Shown: positions 49,127-58,720, counted from the stretch's first letter. The stretch: DNA of 64,000 bases from Mycolicibacter longobardus (GCF_002102265.1 NZ_LQPG01000018.1:141780-205779), one strand, 5' to 3'. Notes: generated by a model not told the origin, from the sequence alone. Translations and numbers: made by a program.

Positions 49127-49711
49127 CTAACGCTTGGCCTGGTTATTGAGCAACATGTCGACGCAGAAGTCGATGAACTGGGCGCGGCTGGCCGTGAGCC
49201 GCCCGTTCAGGTAGGCGATGAACAGGGCGGTCAGGGCGCCGATCAGCCCGGTTGCCACCATTTGCTGGATTGCCGGATCGCCGGATCGGGCAAGTGTGCG
49301 TTCCAGCATCTCGATGAAGTCCGGCATCCACTTGGCGCCGGAGCGGGTCAGGATCGGCTCCGTCTCCGGGGCCAGCAGTAGCACCCTGCCGCGCTCCGGG
49401 TCGTCGAGCAGCAGCGCCACGAAGCGTTCCACGGCTTCTCGCGGTGTGCGGACCTCCAGCATGGTCGCCATGCCGCGGGCACACACGTCGTCATACACGT
49501 CGCGCACGAATTCGTCGCGGTCGGTGAAGCTCTCGTAGAAGTAGCGTTCGGTCAGCGCGGCGGCCCGGCAGACCGACCGGACGGTCAGTGTGGGCCCGCT
49601 TTCGTCGCCGAGCAGTCGCACGCCGGCGGCGATGAATTCGTCTCGGCGCCGGGCCTGGCGTTCTTCCAGTGGGACCCCGGCCCAGCGGCCCCGGCGTTGA
49701 CCAAACGGCAC
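49127..49711 (-). CDS. TetR family transcriptional regulator
   Basis: A 194-residue regulator. The helix-turn-helix region is LTVRSVCRAAALTERYFYESF, written here in two parts: LTVRSVCRAAAL and TERYFYESF, followed by TDRDEFVRDVYDDV. The GTG at 49711 has TTAGGAG at ideal spacing; the longer TTG start at 49738 has none. The position and N-terminus PFGQRRGRWAGVPL match Rv0825c by memory. It lies upstream of desA1 on the same strand, so it might regulate desA1 or the divergent catabolic operon. Confidence 0.88.
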   Translation of the reverse strand: MPFGQRRGRWAGVPLEERQARRRDEFIAAGVRLLGDESGPTLTVRSVCRAAALTERYFYESFTDRDEFVRDVYDDVCARGMATMLEVRTPREAVERFVALLLDDPERGRVLLLAPETEPILTRSGAKWMPDFIEMLERTLARSGDPAIQQMVATGLIGALTALFIAYLNGRLTASRAQFIDFCVDMLLNNQAKR

Positions 49712-50181
49712 TGCATCTCCTAAGGTCCATTCTGACAACGTTTGTGATCAGAAATTGCCTACGTTCGACGGGAACCTCTATTTTGGCCCAATTCCTCTCT
49801 GGGTAGAGTTCGCCCCTCCGTGACGCGGCGCTGTGCCCGGCTGACGCGCCGCTGGTGCACACCCCGGCGCGTGATCTTCCGCCGTTCGAATGAGCGCGAC
49901 AACCCGATGCATTACTGCCTGAAGCTTTAAGGCTCAGTTCGCCCGACGGGCCGGCCAGCCGGGCGCCTTCGCGGTCCGTGAACGGGCCGCTCGTCAGTGC
50001 GTTGGTCCAGACAATAAACCCTCGCCTCTCCCGACCCTGCTCTTGACTAGGTGCTTGCCGCTGCGGAATAGTGTTCTTCAGAACGAAGAATGACATATGT
50101 TGTCCGGACAAATCCGCAGTCGAGTTTCCCTGGTTTCCCGGGGAGTGCGGATCTGTTGTCCGTGTCGGGTGAAAGCGGGTC
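49712..50181. other. 470-bp intergenic region between divergent tetR and the catabolic operon
   Basis: No convincing coding sequence: a minus-strand open frame spans it but has no recognisable domain and runs into tetR. It holds the promoter of tetR, with TTAGGAG at 49724-49718 serving as ribosome-binding site, and near 50043-50111 a promoter with dyads for the catabolic operon. The remaining middle part shows nothing I can name. Confidence 0.6.
50043..50111 (+). promoter_or_regulatory. Candidate promoter and operators of the catabolic operon
   Basis: TTGACT (50043-50048), 18 bp, AATAGT (50067-50072). Immediately after it: TTCTTC-agaac-GAAGAA (50074-50090), overlapping GTTCT-tc-AGAAC (50073-50084), and a perfect 12-bp palindrome TTGTCCGGACAA (50100-50111). 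These dyads suggest one or two repressors acting at the start of transcription of the SDR gene at 50182. Confidence 0.5.
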
Positions 50182-51045
50182 ATGGCAGATCACTCCAGCC
50201 TGTTGAGCCACCTCAGCCTTGAGGGCCGGATCGTGGTGGTGTCGGGTGCCGGCGGCGGCGGCATCGGCACCACGATCACCGCGATGGCCGCGCAGGTGGG
50301 CGCCACCGTGATCGCGGTGAGCCGCTCCCGGGAGAACCTCGACGAGCACATCGCGCCGCTGGCCGACCAGGGGATGTCGGTGCTGCCGGTGGCGGCCGAC
50401 GCCTCCACCGACGAAGGCATCGACACGGTGCTCGATGCGGCGCGCCGTGCCGACGGGCGCCTCTACGGACTGGTCAACGTCGCCGGCGGCGCCGAGCCGT
50501 CCACTTGGATGCCCTCGACCCGGGTGACACGGTCGGATTGGCGGGAGATCTTCACCAACAACCTGGAGACCGCGTTCTTCATGAGCCGTGCGGTCGCCGC
50601 CGAACTGGTGGCTCAGCGGTTGCCGGGTTCGATCGTGTCGATCTCCTCGATCAGCGGAATGAACACCGCCCCATTCCATGTCGCCTACGGCACCGCCAAG
50701 GCCGCCGTCGTCGCGATGACCCGCACCATGGCCGTCGAATTGGCCGAGTCCGGGATCCGGGTGAACGCAGTGGCCCCGGGGGTGACCGAGACCACGGCGT
50801 CGAGCACCTATGTCGACCCCGATCCCGATCGCGACCGGCGCGCGATCGCGATGGGACGCCGCGGACGGCCCGACGAACAGGCCGGGCCGATCCTGTTCCT
50901 GCTCTCCGACCTGTCCAGCTACATCACCGGGCAGACCCTGCTGGTCGACGGTGGCCTCAACCTCAAATGGAGCCACCTCGCCGCCGACAACACCTCGCTG
51001 TTCCTCAAGGACGAAACCTTCCGCGCGGCGATGAGGAGGATGTGA
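50182..51045 (+). CDS. SDR family oxidoreductase
   Basis: NAD(P)-dependent short-chain dehydrogenase of 287 residues. The cofactor motif is VVSGAGGGGIGTTI, the active-site Ser lies in VSISSISG and the YxxxK motif in AYGTAKAA; the C-terminal TGQTLLVDGGLNL is classic SDR. It is the first gene of the catabolic operon, presumably oxidising an alcohol to a ketone. The stop overlaps the Rieske oxygenase start (TGATG). Confidence 0.92.
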   Translation: MADHSSLLSHLSLEGRIVVVSGAGGGGIGTTITAMAAQVGATVIAVSRSRENLDEHIAPLADQGMSVLPVAADASTDEGIDTVLDAARRADGRLYGLVNVAGGAEPSTWMPSTRVTRSDWREIFTNNLETAFFMSRAVAAELVAQRLPGSIVSISSISGMNTAPFHVAYGTAKAAVVAMTRTMAVELAESGIRVNAVAPGVTETTASSTYVDPDPDRDRRAIAMGRRGRPDEQAGPILFLLSDLSSYITGQTLLVDGGLNLKWSHLAADNTSLFLKDETFRAAMRRM

Positions 51046-52415
51046 TGACCGATCCGGCCGAAGAACTCGCGCACCCCGTGACGATCGGTGTCGAGGCCTA
51101 CACATCGGAGAGCTATGCCCGTGCCGAACGAGACAAGCTGTGGCGCAAGGTGTGGCAGCAGGCAGGCCGGGTCGAGGACCTGCCGGAGGTGGGCAGTTAC
51201 CTGACCTACGACATCCTCGACGACTCGATCATCGTGGTCCGCAGCGGACCGAACGAGTTTCATGCGCACCACAACGTCTGCATGCACCGCGGCCGCCGCC
51301 TGGTCGACACGCCCGCCGGGGCGAAGAGCGCCTGTGCGCGCACCCGCAAGTCATTCGTCTGCGGCTTCCACGGCTGGACGTACGGCCTGGATGGGGCCTG
51401 CACCCACATCCGCGAACAGGACGACTGGCAGGGCGCCCTGACGCCGGACAACACCCATCTGCGGCCGGTGCGTGTCGACACCTGGGGCGGCTGGCTCTGG
51501 ATCAACATGGACCCGGACTGCGAGTCGCTGGCCGACTATCTGTTCCCGGCCGCCAAGGTCCTGGACCCGTTCGGCCTGGAGAACATGCGCTACAAGTGGC
51601 GCAAATGGCTGGAGTTCGACTGCAACTGGAAGGTCGCCATGGAGGCCTTCAACGAGACGTACCACGTCTACACAACCCACCCGGAGTTCAACCGGTTCGG
51701 TGAGTTCAAGGGCTGGGCCAAGGTGCAGGGCAAGCACAGCAACCTCGGCTACGACGCTCCCGACGATCTGGAGGCGACCAAGTCCAAGATCCGGCTGGGA
51801 AGTGGCGCCGATCCGCGAGTGTCGACCGCGGAGATGCAGATCTACACCATGGAGGAGACCAACGCCACCACCACGGCGACCCTGGTGAACGCCGCCAAAC
51901 GGCTGGTCGACGAGCTCCCCGAGGGCACCCCGGCCGACAAGGTCCTCGAACACTGGCTGGCATCGGCGCGCCGCGATGACGAAGCCCGCGGCGTCGTCTG
52001 GCCGACGATTCCCGCCGACGTGCTCGGGCAGGCCGGCACCGCCTGGCAGATCTTCCCGAACTTTCAGATCGGCCAGGGCCTCACCAGTGCGCTGTGCTAC
52101 AGCGCCCGGCCCCATCCCAGCTACAACCCCGACAAGTGCATCTTCGAGGTCTCGGTGTTCGAACTCTTCCCCAAAGGCGAAGAGCCGCAGACGCAGTGGG
52201 AGCACACTCCGGTGGGTGACCCGAACTGGCGCTCCGTGCTCCCGCAGGACTTCTCCAACATGGCCGCGGTGCAACAGGGGATGAAATCCCTTGGCTACCC
52301 GGGGGCCAAGCCCAACCCGTACCGGGAGCGCGCGATCGTCAACCTGCACCACCAGTTGTCGAAGTACATGGGCGCCGGTGCCCCTCAAGAGATCCCGACA
52401 GGAAGCAACCCATGA
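51045..52415 (+). CDS. Rieske non-heme iron oxygenase, large subunit
   Basis: Ring-hydroxylating oxygenase alpha subunit of 456 residues. The Rieske [2Fe-2S] ligands are in NVCMHRGRR and VCGFHGWTYG (CxH and CxxH); the mononuclear iron site is in EAFNETYHVYTTHPEF. A GAGGAGGA site precedes the ATG. There is no beta subunit, ferredoxin or dedicated reductase next to it; the KshB-like reductase at 57679 is a possible partner. By family it may hydroxylate an aromatic or an alicyclic substrate. Confidence 0.92.
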   Translation: MTDPAEELAHPVTIGVEAYTSESYARAERDKLWRKVWQQAGRVEDLPEVGSYLTYDILDDSIIVVRSGPNEFHAHHNVCMHRGRRLVDTPAGAKSACARTRKSFVCGFHGWTYGLDGACTHIREQDDWQGALTPDNTHLRPVRVDTWGGWLWINMDPDCESLADYLFPAAKVLDPFGLENMRYKWRKWLEFDCNWKVAMEAFNETYHVYTTHPEFNRFGEFKGWAKVQGKHSNLGYDAPDDLEATKSKIRLGSGADPRVSTAEMQIYTMEETNATTTATLVNAAKRLVDELPEGTPADKVLEHWLASARRDDEARGVVWPTIPADVLGQAGTAWQIFPNFQIGQGLTSALCYSARPHPSYNPDKCIFEVSVFELFPKGEEPQTQWEHTPVGDPNWRSVLPQDFSNMAAVQQGMKSLGYPGAKPNPYRERAIVNLHHQLSKYMGAGAPQEIPTGSNP

Positions 52416-54256
52416 CCGACTGTCCACCGACTCAAACTCCCGACGACTTCGACATCGAAGCGCTGCGGGAGAAGTACGCCGTCGAGCGGGCCAAACGCAT
52501 TCGCCCCGAGGGCTCGAGTCAGTACCTGGAACTCAAGGAGGATTTCGTCGAGTTCGCCGAGGTCGATCCGCACACCCCGGTGATTCCGCGTGAACCCGTC
52601 GATGCCGACATCGAGGTCGTGGTCCTCGGCGGCGGCATCGCCGGACTGCTCGCCGGCGCCTACCTGAAGAAGGCCGGCGTGGCCGACGTGCGGGTAATCG
52701 AGATGGGCGGCGACTTCGGCGGTGTCTGGTACTGGAACCGCTTCCCCGGAATCCAGTGCGACAACGACGCGTACTGCTACATCCCGATGCTCGAAGAGCT
52801 CGATTTCATCCCGTCCAAAAAGTTCGCCGACGGCGCCGAGATATTCCAGCATTGCCAGAACATCGGAAAGCGCTTCGGCCTCTATGACGGGGCGCTCTTC
52901 TCGACCCAAGTGCGCACCGTCCGCTGGGACGAGGAGATCAAGCGCTGGCAATTGACGACGAACCGGGGTGACGACCTGCGGGCGCGTTTCGTGGTGATGG
53001 CGCAGGGCTCCTACAACCGGCCCAAGTTGCCCGGCATCGCGGGGATCAAGGACTTCATGGACGCGGGCGGTCATGTCTTCCACTCGGCCCGCTGGGACTA
53101 CGACTACACCGGCGGCGACGCGAACGGTGGCCTGGACCAGCTGGCCGACAAACGCGTTGCTCTGGTCGGTACCGGCGCGACTGGTGTGCAACTGGTCCCG
53201 CATCTGGGTCAGGATGCCAAGCAGCTCTACGTATTCCAGCGCACGCCGTCGTCGGTCGATTTCCGCGGCAACGAGCCCACCGACCCGCGGTGGGCCGCGT
53301 CGCTGCAGCCGGGTTGGCAGGCCGAACGCAAGCGCAACTTTCATCGCTGGTCGCCGTTCGAAGGCGTGGTGTTCGACGCCCCCGATATGGTGTGCGACTT
53401 CTGGACCGAGTTGGGTCGCAACCTGACCGCTCGTATCGGCGCCAGCCCCGACCCGACGGCCCTCGGCGTCGAGGAGATCATGGCGATGCGGGAGGAGGAG
53501 GACTACAAGATCATGGAGCGGCTGCGTCGCCGCATCGACGACATCGTCGAGGATCCGCAGACCGCTGAGGCGCTCAAACCGTACTACCGGTTCATGTGCA
53601 AGCGCCCGACCTCCAGCGACACCTACCTACCCGCGTTCAATCGGCCCAACGTCACGCTGGTCGACGTGGCCGAATCCAAGGGCGTCGAAAGGCTCACGGA
53701 GAAAGGCGTTGTCGCGGGCGGCGTCGAGTACGAGGTCGACTGCGTCATCTTCGCCAGTGGGTTCGAGATCTCCACGGAGATCAGCCGTCGGTACGCGATC
53801 GACGTCATCGAGGGCCGCGACGGGGTATCGCTGTTCGACCACTGGCGTGACGGGTTCTCGACCCTGCACGGGATGACCAGCCGCGGGTTCCCCAACCAGT
53901 TCCACACCGGCTTCATTCAGGGTGGCGTATCGGCCAACACGACCGCGATGTTCGAGCAGCAGGCCGAGCACATCGCCTACATCATCGCCGAGGCACTCAA
54001 ACGCAGGGCGACGGTCGTCGAGCCCAGCGAGGAGGGCCAGAACGCCTGGGTCAACACCATCCGGGAGTTGGCATTCGACAACACCGCATTCGATTTATCT
54101 TGCACGCCAGGCTATTACAACAACGAAGGTCGTGGATTCGGCGACGCCGGCCGCTCATTCCTGGGTGAGCCCTACGGCCCCGGCTTCTATGCGTTCGAAG
54201 ACCTGCTGCGCGACTGGCGTGCCGCCGGCGACCTGAAGGGCCTGGAGTTGCGATGA
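52412..54256 (+). CDS. Type I Baeyer-Villiger monooxygenase (cyclohexanone monooxygenase-like)
   Basis: FAD/NADPH monooxygenase of 614 residues that inserts oxygen next to a ketone, forming an ester or lactone. The FAD motif VVLGGGIAGLLAG, the NADPH motif VGTGATGVQL and the Baeyer-Villiger fingerprint GGHVFHSARWD (FxGxxxHxxxWP/D type) are present, as is RFPGIQCDNDAY. The N-terminal 70 residues form an extension. The ATG overlaps the Rieske stop by 4 bp. A ketone made by an SDR could be its substrate. Confidence 0.92.
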   Translation: MTDCPPTQTPDDFDIEALREKYAVERAKRIRPEGSSQYLELKEDFVEFAEVDPHTPVIPREPVDADIEVVVLGGGIAGLLAGAYLKKAGVADVRVIEMGGDFGGVWYWNRFPGIQCDNDAYCYIPMLEELDFIPSKKFADGAEIFQHCQNIGKRFGLYDGALFSTQVRTVRWDEEIKRWQLTTNRGDDLRARFVVMAQGSYNRPKLPGIAGIKDFMDAGGHVFHSARWDYDYTGGDANGGLDQLADKRVALVGTGATGVQLVPHLGQDAKQLYVFQRTPSSVDFRGNEPTDPRWAASLQPGWQAERKRNFHRWSPFEGVVFDAPDMVCDFWTELGRNLTARIGASPDPTALGVEEIMAMREEEDYKIMERLRRRIDDIVEDPQTAEALKPYYRFMCKRPTSSDTYLPAFNRPNVTLVDVAESKGVERLTEKGVVAGGVEYEVDCVIFASGFEISTEISRRYAIDVIEGRDGVSLFDHWRDGFSTLHGMTSRGFPNQFHTGFIQGGVSANTTAMFEQQAEHIAYIIAEALKRRATVVEPSEEGQNAWVNTIRELAFDNTAFDLSCTPGYYNNEGRGFGDAGRSFLGEPYGPGFYAFEDLLRDWRAAGDLKGLELR

Positions 54257-55083
54257 CGACCACCACCACGCTGCCGACGCGAGATCTCACCGAGCGCATC
54301 GGAACCGAGGTCCGCGCCGACAAGGATGCGCTGCTGTCCGGTGTGCACGCCGGCGCCATCCGGGAACTGCTGGAGCAGCGCGGGGTCCTGGTGTTCCCGG
54401 AGATTGGGTTGACCGACGCCGAGCAGGTCGCCTTCACCGAAACACTCGGCACGCTGGCGCCCGAACGTGACGGTGAGGCCGTCTACGACGTCACACTCGA
54501 CACCACCGTGAACAAGCAGGCCGACTACCTCAAGGGCTCGTTCTACTGGCACCTGGACGGCACCATGAACCAGGTGCCGATCCTCGCTTCGCTGCTCTCC
54601 AGCAGGGTGCTGCCGGCCGGCGGCGGCGGGGACACCGAGTTCTGCAACACCTACGCGGCCTACGACGACCTCTCCGATGACGACAAACAGCAACTCGCAT
54701 CGCTGCGCGCGATGCATTCGGCGTGGAACTCCCTGCTGTACCACGACCCTGAGCCCGACTTCGCGACGCTGCGCCAGATGATGGCGATCGGGCAGTGCGA
54801 GCTGCCGGTGGTCTGGACGCACCGCTCCGGGCGCAAGTCACTGATCCTGGGCTGCACCGCCGGCCACATCATCGGGATGGACCCCCGCGAGAGCACTAGA
54901 ACCCTGGTGCGGCTGCGCGATTGGGCCACCCAGCCGCAGTTCGTCTATCGGCACCGGTGGTCCGTCGGGGACCTGGTCATGTGGGACAACACCGGGACCA
55001 TGCACCGGGCGCTGCCGTATGACCCCGACTCCGGTCGGATGCTGCGCCGGACCAAGCTCGCCGGTGAGGAACCCTTCGCTTGA
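54253..55083 (+). CDS. TauD/TfdA family Fe(II)/2-oxoglutarate dioxygenase
   Basis: A 276-residue dioxygenase hydroxylating an organic substrate with 2-oxoglutarate. The iron facial triad is HxD in FYWHLDGTM and the distal His in GTMHRAL, with the oxoglutarate-binding Arg in GRMLRRTKLAG. It starts within the ATGA overlap of the previous gene. The role in the pathway is not known; hydroxylation at an unactivated carbon is the general reaction. Confidence 0.9.
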   Translation: MTTTTTLPTRDLTERIGTEVRADKDALLSGVHAGAIRELLEQRGVLVFPEIGLTDAEQVAFTETLGTLAPERDGEAVYDVTLDTTVNKQADYLKGSFYWHLDGTMNQVPILASLLSSRVLPAGGGGDTEFCNTYAAYDDLSDDDKQQLASLRAMHSAWNSLLYHDPEPDFATLRQMMAIGQCELPVVWTHRSGRKSLILGCTAGHIIGMDPRESTRTLVRLRDWATQPQFVYRHRWSVGDLVMWDNTGTMHRALPYDPDSGRMLRRTKLAGEEPFA

Positions 55084-56027
55084 GCGCAGACCAGGCCTCG
55101 GTCCTGAACTTCGATGGTCGCGTCGCCGTCGTGACCGGTGCCGGGCGAGGCCTGGGCCGGGCCTACGCACAGTTGCTGGCGGCACGGGGCGCCGGCGTCG
55201 TCGTCAATGACACCGGCGCCGATCTCAGCGGCGACGGCCTGCGCGAGGATCCGGCCGAGCAGGTGGCTGTCGAGATCCGCGACTCCGGCGGCGACGCGAT
55301 CGCCTGCACCGCATCGGTCGCCACACCCGAAGGCGGCGAAGCGATCATCGGTGCGGCGCTGGAGCACTACGGCCGGGTCGACATCGTGATCCACAACGCC
55401 GGAAACGTGCGGAGCGCCTCGCTGCGCCAGATGAGCCCGGAAGATTTTGATGCCGTCCTCGACGTGCATCTGCGCGGAGCGTTCCATGTGGTGCGGGCGG
55501 CCTTCGGAGTCATGTGTGACGCAGGCTACGGTCGCATTGTGCTGACCTCCTCGATCGGCGGACTGTACGGCAACGCCGACGTGGCCAACTATGCCGCCGC
55601 GAAGGCGGGCGTGATCGGGCTGAGCAACGTCACGGCGCTGGAGGGCGCGCCGGTGGGTGTCCGGTGCAACGTGGTGGTTCCCGCGGCGGTGACCCGGATG
55701 GCCGAAGGAATCGACACCTCCGGTTACCCACCGATGCAGCCGGAGCTGGTTGCACCCGTGGTCGGCTGGCTCGCGCACGAATCCTGTTCGGTCACCGGCG
55801 AAGTGCTGATCGCTCTGGCCGGCCGGGTGGCGCGGGCGGCGCTGGTCGAGAGCCCCGGGGTGTACCAGCCGTCGTGGACGGTCGAGGATGTCGGCGCACG
55901 GATCGAGGAGATCCGCGATATCGCCGAACCGGTGCTGTTCCCGGTGGTGCCCGACGGGCACGCCGAGCACATCCGGTACAGCTTCGGCATGGCACGGGCA
56001 GACGAAGACGCCGAGAGAACGCAGTAG
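55080..56027 (+). CDS. SDR family oxidoreductase, hydroxyacyl-CoA dehydrogenase-like
   Basis: A 315-residue SDR with the cofactor motif TGAGRGLGRAYAQLL, NNAG-like VIHNAGN, Ser in TSSIGGLYG and YxxxK in NYAAAKAG. The long insert VVNDTGADLSGDG and C-terminal extension are as in the hydroxyacyl-CoA dehydrogenase domain of MFE-2-type SDRs. The start is TTG in TTGA, overlapping the TauD stop. It probably oxidises a beta-hydroxy intermediate, possibly as a CoA ester. Confidence 0.88.
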   Translation: MSADQASVLNFDGRVAVVTGAGRGLGRAYAQLLAARGAGVVVNDTGADLSGDGLREDPAEQVAVEIRDSGGDAIACTASVATPEGGEAIIGAALEHYGRVDIVIHNAGNVRSASLRQMSPEDFDAVLDVHLRGAFHVVRAAFGVMCDAGYGRIVLTSSIGGLYGNADVANYAAAKAGVIGLSNVTALEGAPVGVRCNVVVPAAVTRMAEGIDTSGYPPMQPELVAPVVGWLAHESCSVTGEVLIALAGRVARAALVESPGVYQPSWTVEDVGARIEEIRDIAEPVLFPVVPDGHAEHIRYSFGMARADEDAERTQ

Positions 56028-56043
56028 TCGAAGGAGTGTTGTG

Positions 56044-57480
56044 ATGCGGGAATACACCAAGTTCTACATCGACGGGCAGTGGGTGGACCCGGTCGAGCTC
56101 AAAACCCTGGACGTCGAGAACCCGGCCACCGAAAAGGTCTGCGGGAGGATCGCACTCGGCTCAACCGCCGACGTCGACCACGCGGTCGCCGCGGCACGGC
56201 GGGCCTTCACCAGCTGGTCGCAGAGCAGCCGGGCCGAACGCCTGGATCTGCTGCAGTCGATCCTGGCCGAGTATCAGCGGCGCGCCGATGACCTGGCCGA
56301 CGCGGTGAGCGAGGAGATGGGCGCCCCGCCGGCGCTGGCGGCCGGCGCCCAGGTGCAACTCGGGATCGGCCACCTGGTCACCGCGATCGACGCACTGAAG
56401 AACTTCTCGTTCACCGAGCAGCGCGGCGAGACCCTGGTGACCCGCGAGCCGATCGGGGTGTGCGGCCTGATCACGCCGTGGAACTGGCCGCTGAACCAGA
56501 TCGCGGTCAAGGTCTACCCGGCGTTGTCCACTGGCTGCACCATGGTGCTCAAGCCCTCGGAGGTCGCGCCGTTCTCGGCCTACATCTTCACCGAGATCAT
56601 GGCCGCCGCAGGAGTTCCGGCCGGGGTTTACAACATGGTCAACGGCGACGGTCCCGGGGTGGGCGTGGCGCTGTCGAGCCACCCGGACGTCGACCTCGTG
56701 TCGTTCACCGGCTCCACCCGCGCCGGCGTCGCGGTAGCCGAGAACGCCGCGCCGACGGTGAAACGGGTGACCCAGGAACTGGGCGGCAAGAGCGCCAACA
56801 TCGTGCTCGACGACGACGCGTTCGCCGACAGCGTCGCGGCCGGGGTGAAGGCCATGATGGTCAACTCGGGGCAGAGCTGTAACGCGCCGTCACGGATGCT
56901 GGTGCCGAACTCGCGGATGGAGGAGGCCGTCGCGATCGCGCACGCGGTCGCCGAGCAGGTGAAGGTGGGTGATCCCGCCGATGCCAAGGCGATCGGGCCG
57001 GTGGCGTCGTCGGCGCAGTTCACCAAGGTGCAGGGCCTGATCGAACAGGGCATCGCCGAGGGCGCGACGGTCGCCGCCGGCGGTGCAGGCCGGCCGGAGG
57101 GGCTGGACACCGGCTACTTCGTCCGGCCAACGGTCTTCGCGCACGTGAACAACCAGATGACGATCGCACGCGAAGAGATCTTCGGCCCGGTGCTGTGCAT
57201 CCTGGGCTATGACGATCTGGATGAAGCCGTCGAGATCGCCAACGACACCGACTACGGCCTGGCCGGCTACGTCTCCGGCGCCGACATCGACGCGGCGCGC
57301 GGCATCGCCCGCCGCATCCGGGCCGGCTGGGTGGCGATCAACCACGCTTTCGACCTGAACGCACCGTTCGGCGGGTACAAGCGCAGCGGCAACGGCCGCG
57401 AGTGGAGCGACGCCGGATTCCAGGAGTATCTGGAGACCAAGAGCACCCTGGGTTACGGGGCGGGTGCCGCTGCCGGCTGA
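56044..57480 (+). CDS. Aldehyde dehydrogenase
   Basis: NAD(P)-dependent oxidation of an aldehyde to an acid; 478 residues. The cofactor region TPWNWPLNQIAVK, Glu in TQELGGKSANIV and the catalytic Cys in NSGQSCNAPSRM are intact, with a C-terminal NHAFDLNAPFGGYKRSGNG substrate region. AAGGAG lies upstream of ATG 56044; GTG 56041 is also in frame. It is the last gene of the first block; the acid made here could feed the acyl-CoA synthetase at 58763. Confidence 0.95.
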   Translation: MREYTKFYIDGQWVDPVELKTLDVENPATEKVCGRIALGSTADVDHAVAAARRAFTSWSQSSRAERLDLLQSILAEYQRRADDLADAVSEEMGAPPALAAGAQVQLGIGHLVTAIDALKNFSFTEQRGETLVTREPIGVCGLITPWNWPLNQIAVKVYPALSTGCTMVLKPSEVAPFSAYIFTEIMAAAGVPAGVYNMVNGDGPGVGVALSSHPDVDLVSFTGSTRAGVAVAENAAPTVKRVTQELGGKSANIVLDDDAFADSVAAGVKAMMVNSGQSCNAPSRMLVPNSRMEEAVAIAHAVAEQVKVGDPADAKAIGPVASSAQFTKVQGLIEQGIAEGATVAAGGAGRPEGLDTGYFVRPTVFAHVNNQMTIAREEIFGPVLCILGYDDLDEAVEIANDTDYGLAGYVSGADIDAARGIARRIRAGWVAINHAFDLNAPFGGYKRSGNGREWSDAGFQEYLETKSTLGYGAGAAAG

Positions 57481-57564
57481 GCGTGGTTTGCAACCTACCT
57501 CGATTGGGTGCAGGGCCGGGATCGCCAATTGCGCGCATCTGGGCGAGTGGCCGCGTCCCGCTGA

Positions 57565-57581
57565 CACGGCATACGGCCGTG
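57565..57581. terminator. Possible bidirectional terminator hairpin
   Basis: CACGGC-atacg-GCCGTG is a perfect 6-bp inverted repeat in the gap between the convergent aldehyde dehydrogenase and reductase genes (57481-57678). There is no T-run, so it would not be a canonical intrinsic terminator. The rest of the gap shows no coding sequence I can support. Confidence 0.3.
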
Positions 57582-57678
57582 CCGGACGGGCGTCGATGGG
57601 TCGTCCGCCGGACTTCGTCGGGGACAACGGGCCAGTCACGGCGTTGTTCGCTCGCATGTTGGCCGAATCGCTGACCGA

Positions 57679-58692
57679 CTATTCGTAGTGCACGGTTATC
57701 GAGCCGCCCTCGGGCACGCCCTGGCAGGTCAGGATGTAGCCGTCGGCCACCTCGTCGTCGTCGAGTGCGGTGTTGTTGAGCATGGTCGCTTTGCCCTCGC
57801 TGATGTGGGCGATGCAGGTGCCGCAGTTGCCGGCCTCGCAGGAGAACGGGGGAGCCAACCCGGCCCGCCGGGCGCTCTCCAACAGGGTCTCGCGGGCCAC
57901 CCGCGGCACCGATGCCTTCTGGCGTCCGAGGTGGATCGTCACCGTTCCGCTCACCTCGGTCGCGGTGTCGGCGCCGGCCGGCTGGGCGGGTGCGGTCGCG
58001 GTGACCGCCGAGTCGAAGTCCTCGACGAAGAGCCGGCCCGGGCCCGGCCAGGCCGCACGAACCACGTCCATGAATCCCGCCGGTCCGCACACATAGCAGT
58101 CCGCGCCGGTGTCGGCGCCGACGAACGCGGTGACCGCGGCCGCGTCCAGCAGGCCGTCGTCGGCGTCGCAATGTCGCCGTACCGACAGTCGGCCCGGGTA
58201 ACGGGCGGCGAGTTCGCTCAACGCGCCGTCGAATATCGCCGCGGACCGGTCCCGGTCGGCGCACAGCAACCGGACCGTGCGGTCGGTGGTGGCCAGTGCG
58301 CTCTTGGCCAGCGACAGGATCGGTGTGATTCCGCTGCCGCCGGAGAATGCCAGCAGCGGAACTCCGGTCGCATCCAGGCAGAAGGTCCCCGCCGCGCGGG
58401 TCAAGGTCAACTCGTCGCCTTCGGCCACGTTGTCCAGCAGCCAGTTCGACACCTTGCCGCCGGGAACGCGCTTGACCGTGGTCATCAGCTCGGTGTCGGT
58501 CTCGGGAGCGCTCGACATCGAGTAGGACCGGTACAGCTCCTCGCCGTCGACCCGCACCTGAAATGTCGAGTACTGACCGGCCCGGTAGGCAAACGGCGTC
58601 TCGTGCGGCGCCAGCACGAAGGTGTAGGCGTCGGAGGTCTCCTTGATGATGCGCGTCACGGTCGCCCGCTGGAAAACATGAGGGACCGCCAT
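57679..58692 (-). CDS. Ferredoxin-type oxygenase reductase (KshB/HmpA-like)
   Basis: A 337-residue electron transfer protein. The FAD motif is RSYSMSSAP, the NAD motif FSGGSGITPI, and the C-terminal plant-type [2Fe-2S] ferredoxin has CEAGNCGTCIAH with the fourth ligand in YILTCQG. It resembles the reductase of 3-ketosteroid 9alpha-hydroxylase and can supply electrons to a Rieske oxygenase such as the one at 51045. It is divergent from the acyl-CoA synthetase with a 23-bp palindrome between. Confidence 0.92.
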   Translation of the reverse strand: MAVPHVFQRATVTRIIKETSDAYTFVLAPHETPFAYRAGQYSTFQVRVDGEELYRSYSMSSAPETDTELMTTVKRVPGGKVSNWLLDNVAEGDELTLTRAAGTFCLDATGVPLLAFSGGSGITPILSLAKSALATTDRTVRLLCADRDRSAAIFDGALSELAARYPGRLSVRRHCDADDGLLDAAAVTAFVGADTGADCYVCGPAGFMDVVRAAWPGPGRLFVEDFDSAVTATAPAQPAGADTATEVSGTVTIHLGRQKASVPRVARETLLESARRAGLAPPFSCEAGNCGTCIAHISEGKATMLNNTALDDDEVADGYILTCQGVPEGGSITVHYE

Positions 58693-58720
58693 GCCACCCC
58701 TTCCGGTTTGCGTTCTTCGC

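Noticed and set aside
49491..50183. Minus-strand 230-codon frame covering the intergenic region before the catabolic operon
   Set aside because: No recognisable domain, overlaps tetR out of frame and covers the promoter dyads.
50182..57480. Identification of the first block as a known steroid (Ksh/Hsa) gene set
   Set aside because: The Rieske protein lacks the surrounding kst/hsa genes, and the Baeyer-Villiger and TauD members are not part of the classical cholesterol ring pathway.
57464..57688. 74-codon plus-strand frame after the aldehyde dehydrogenase
   Set aside because: Starts inside the dehydrogenase, ends inside the convergent reductase, has no ribosome-binding site and no family resemblance; possible gene remnant only.
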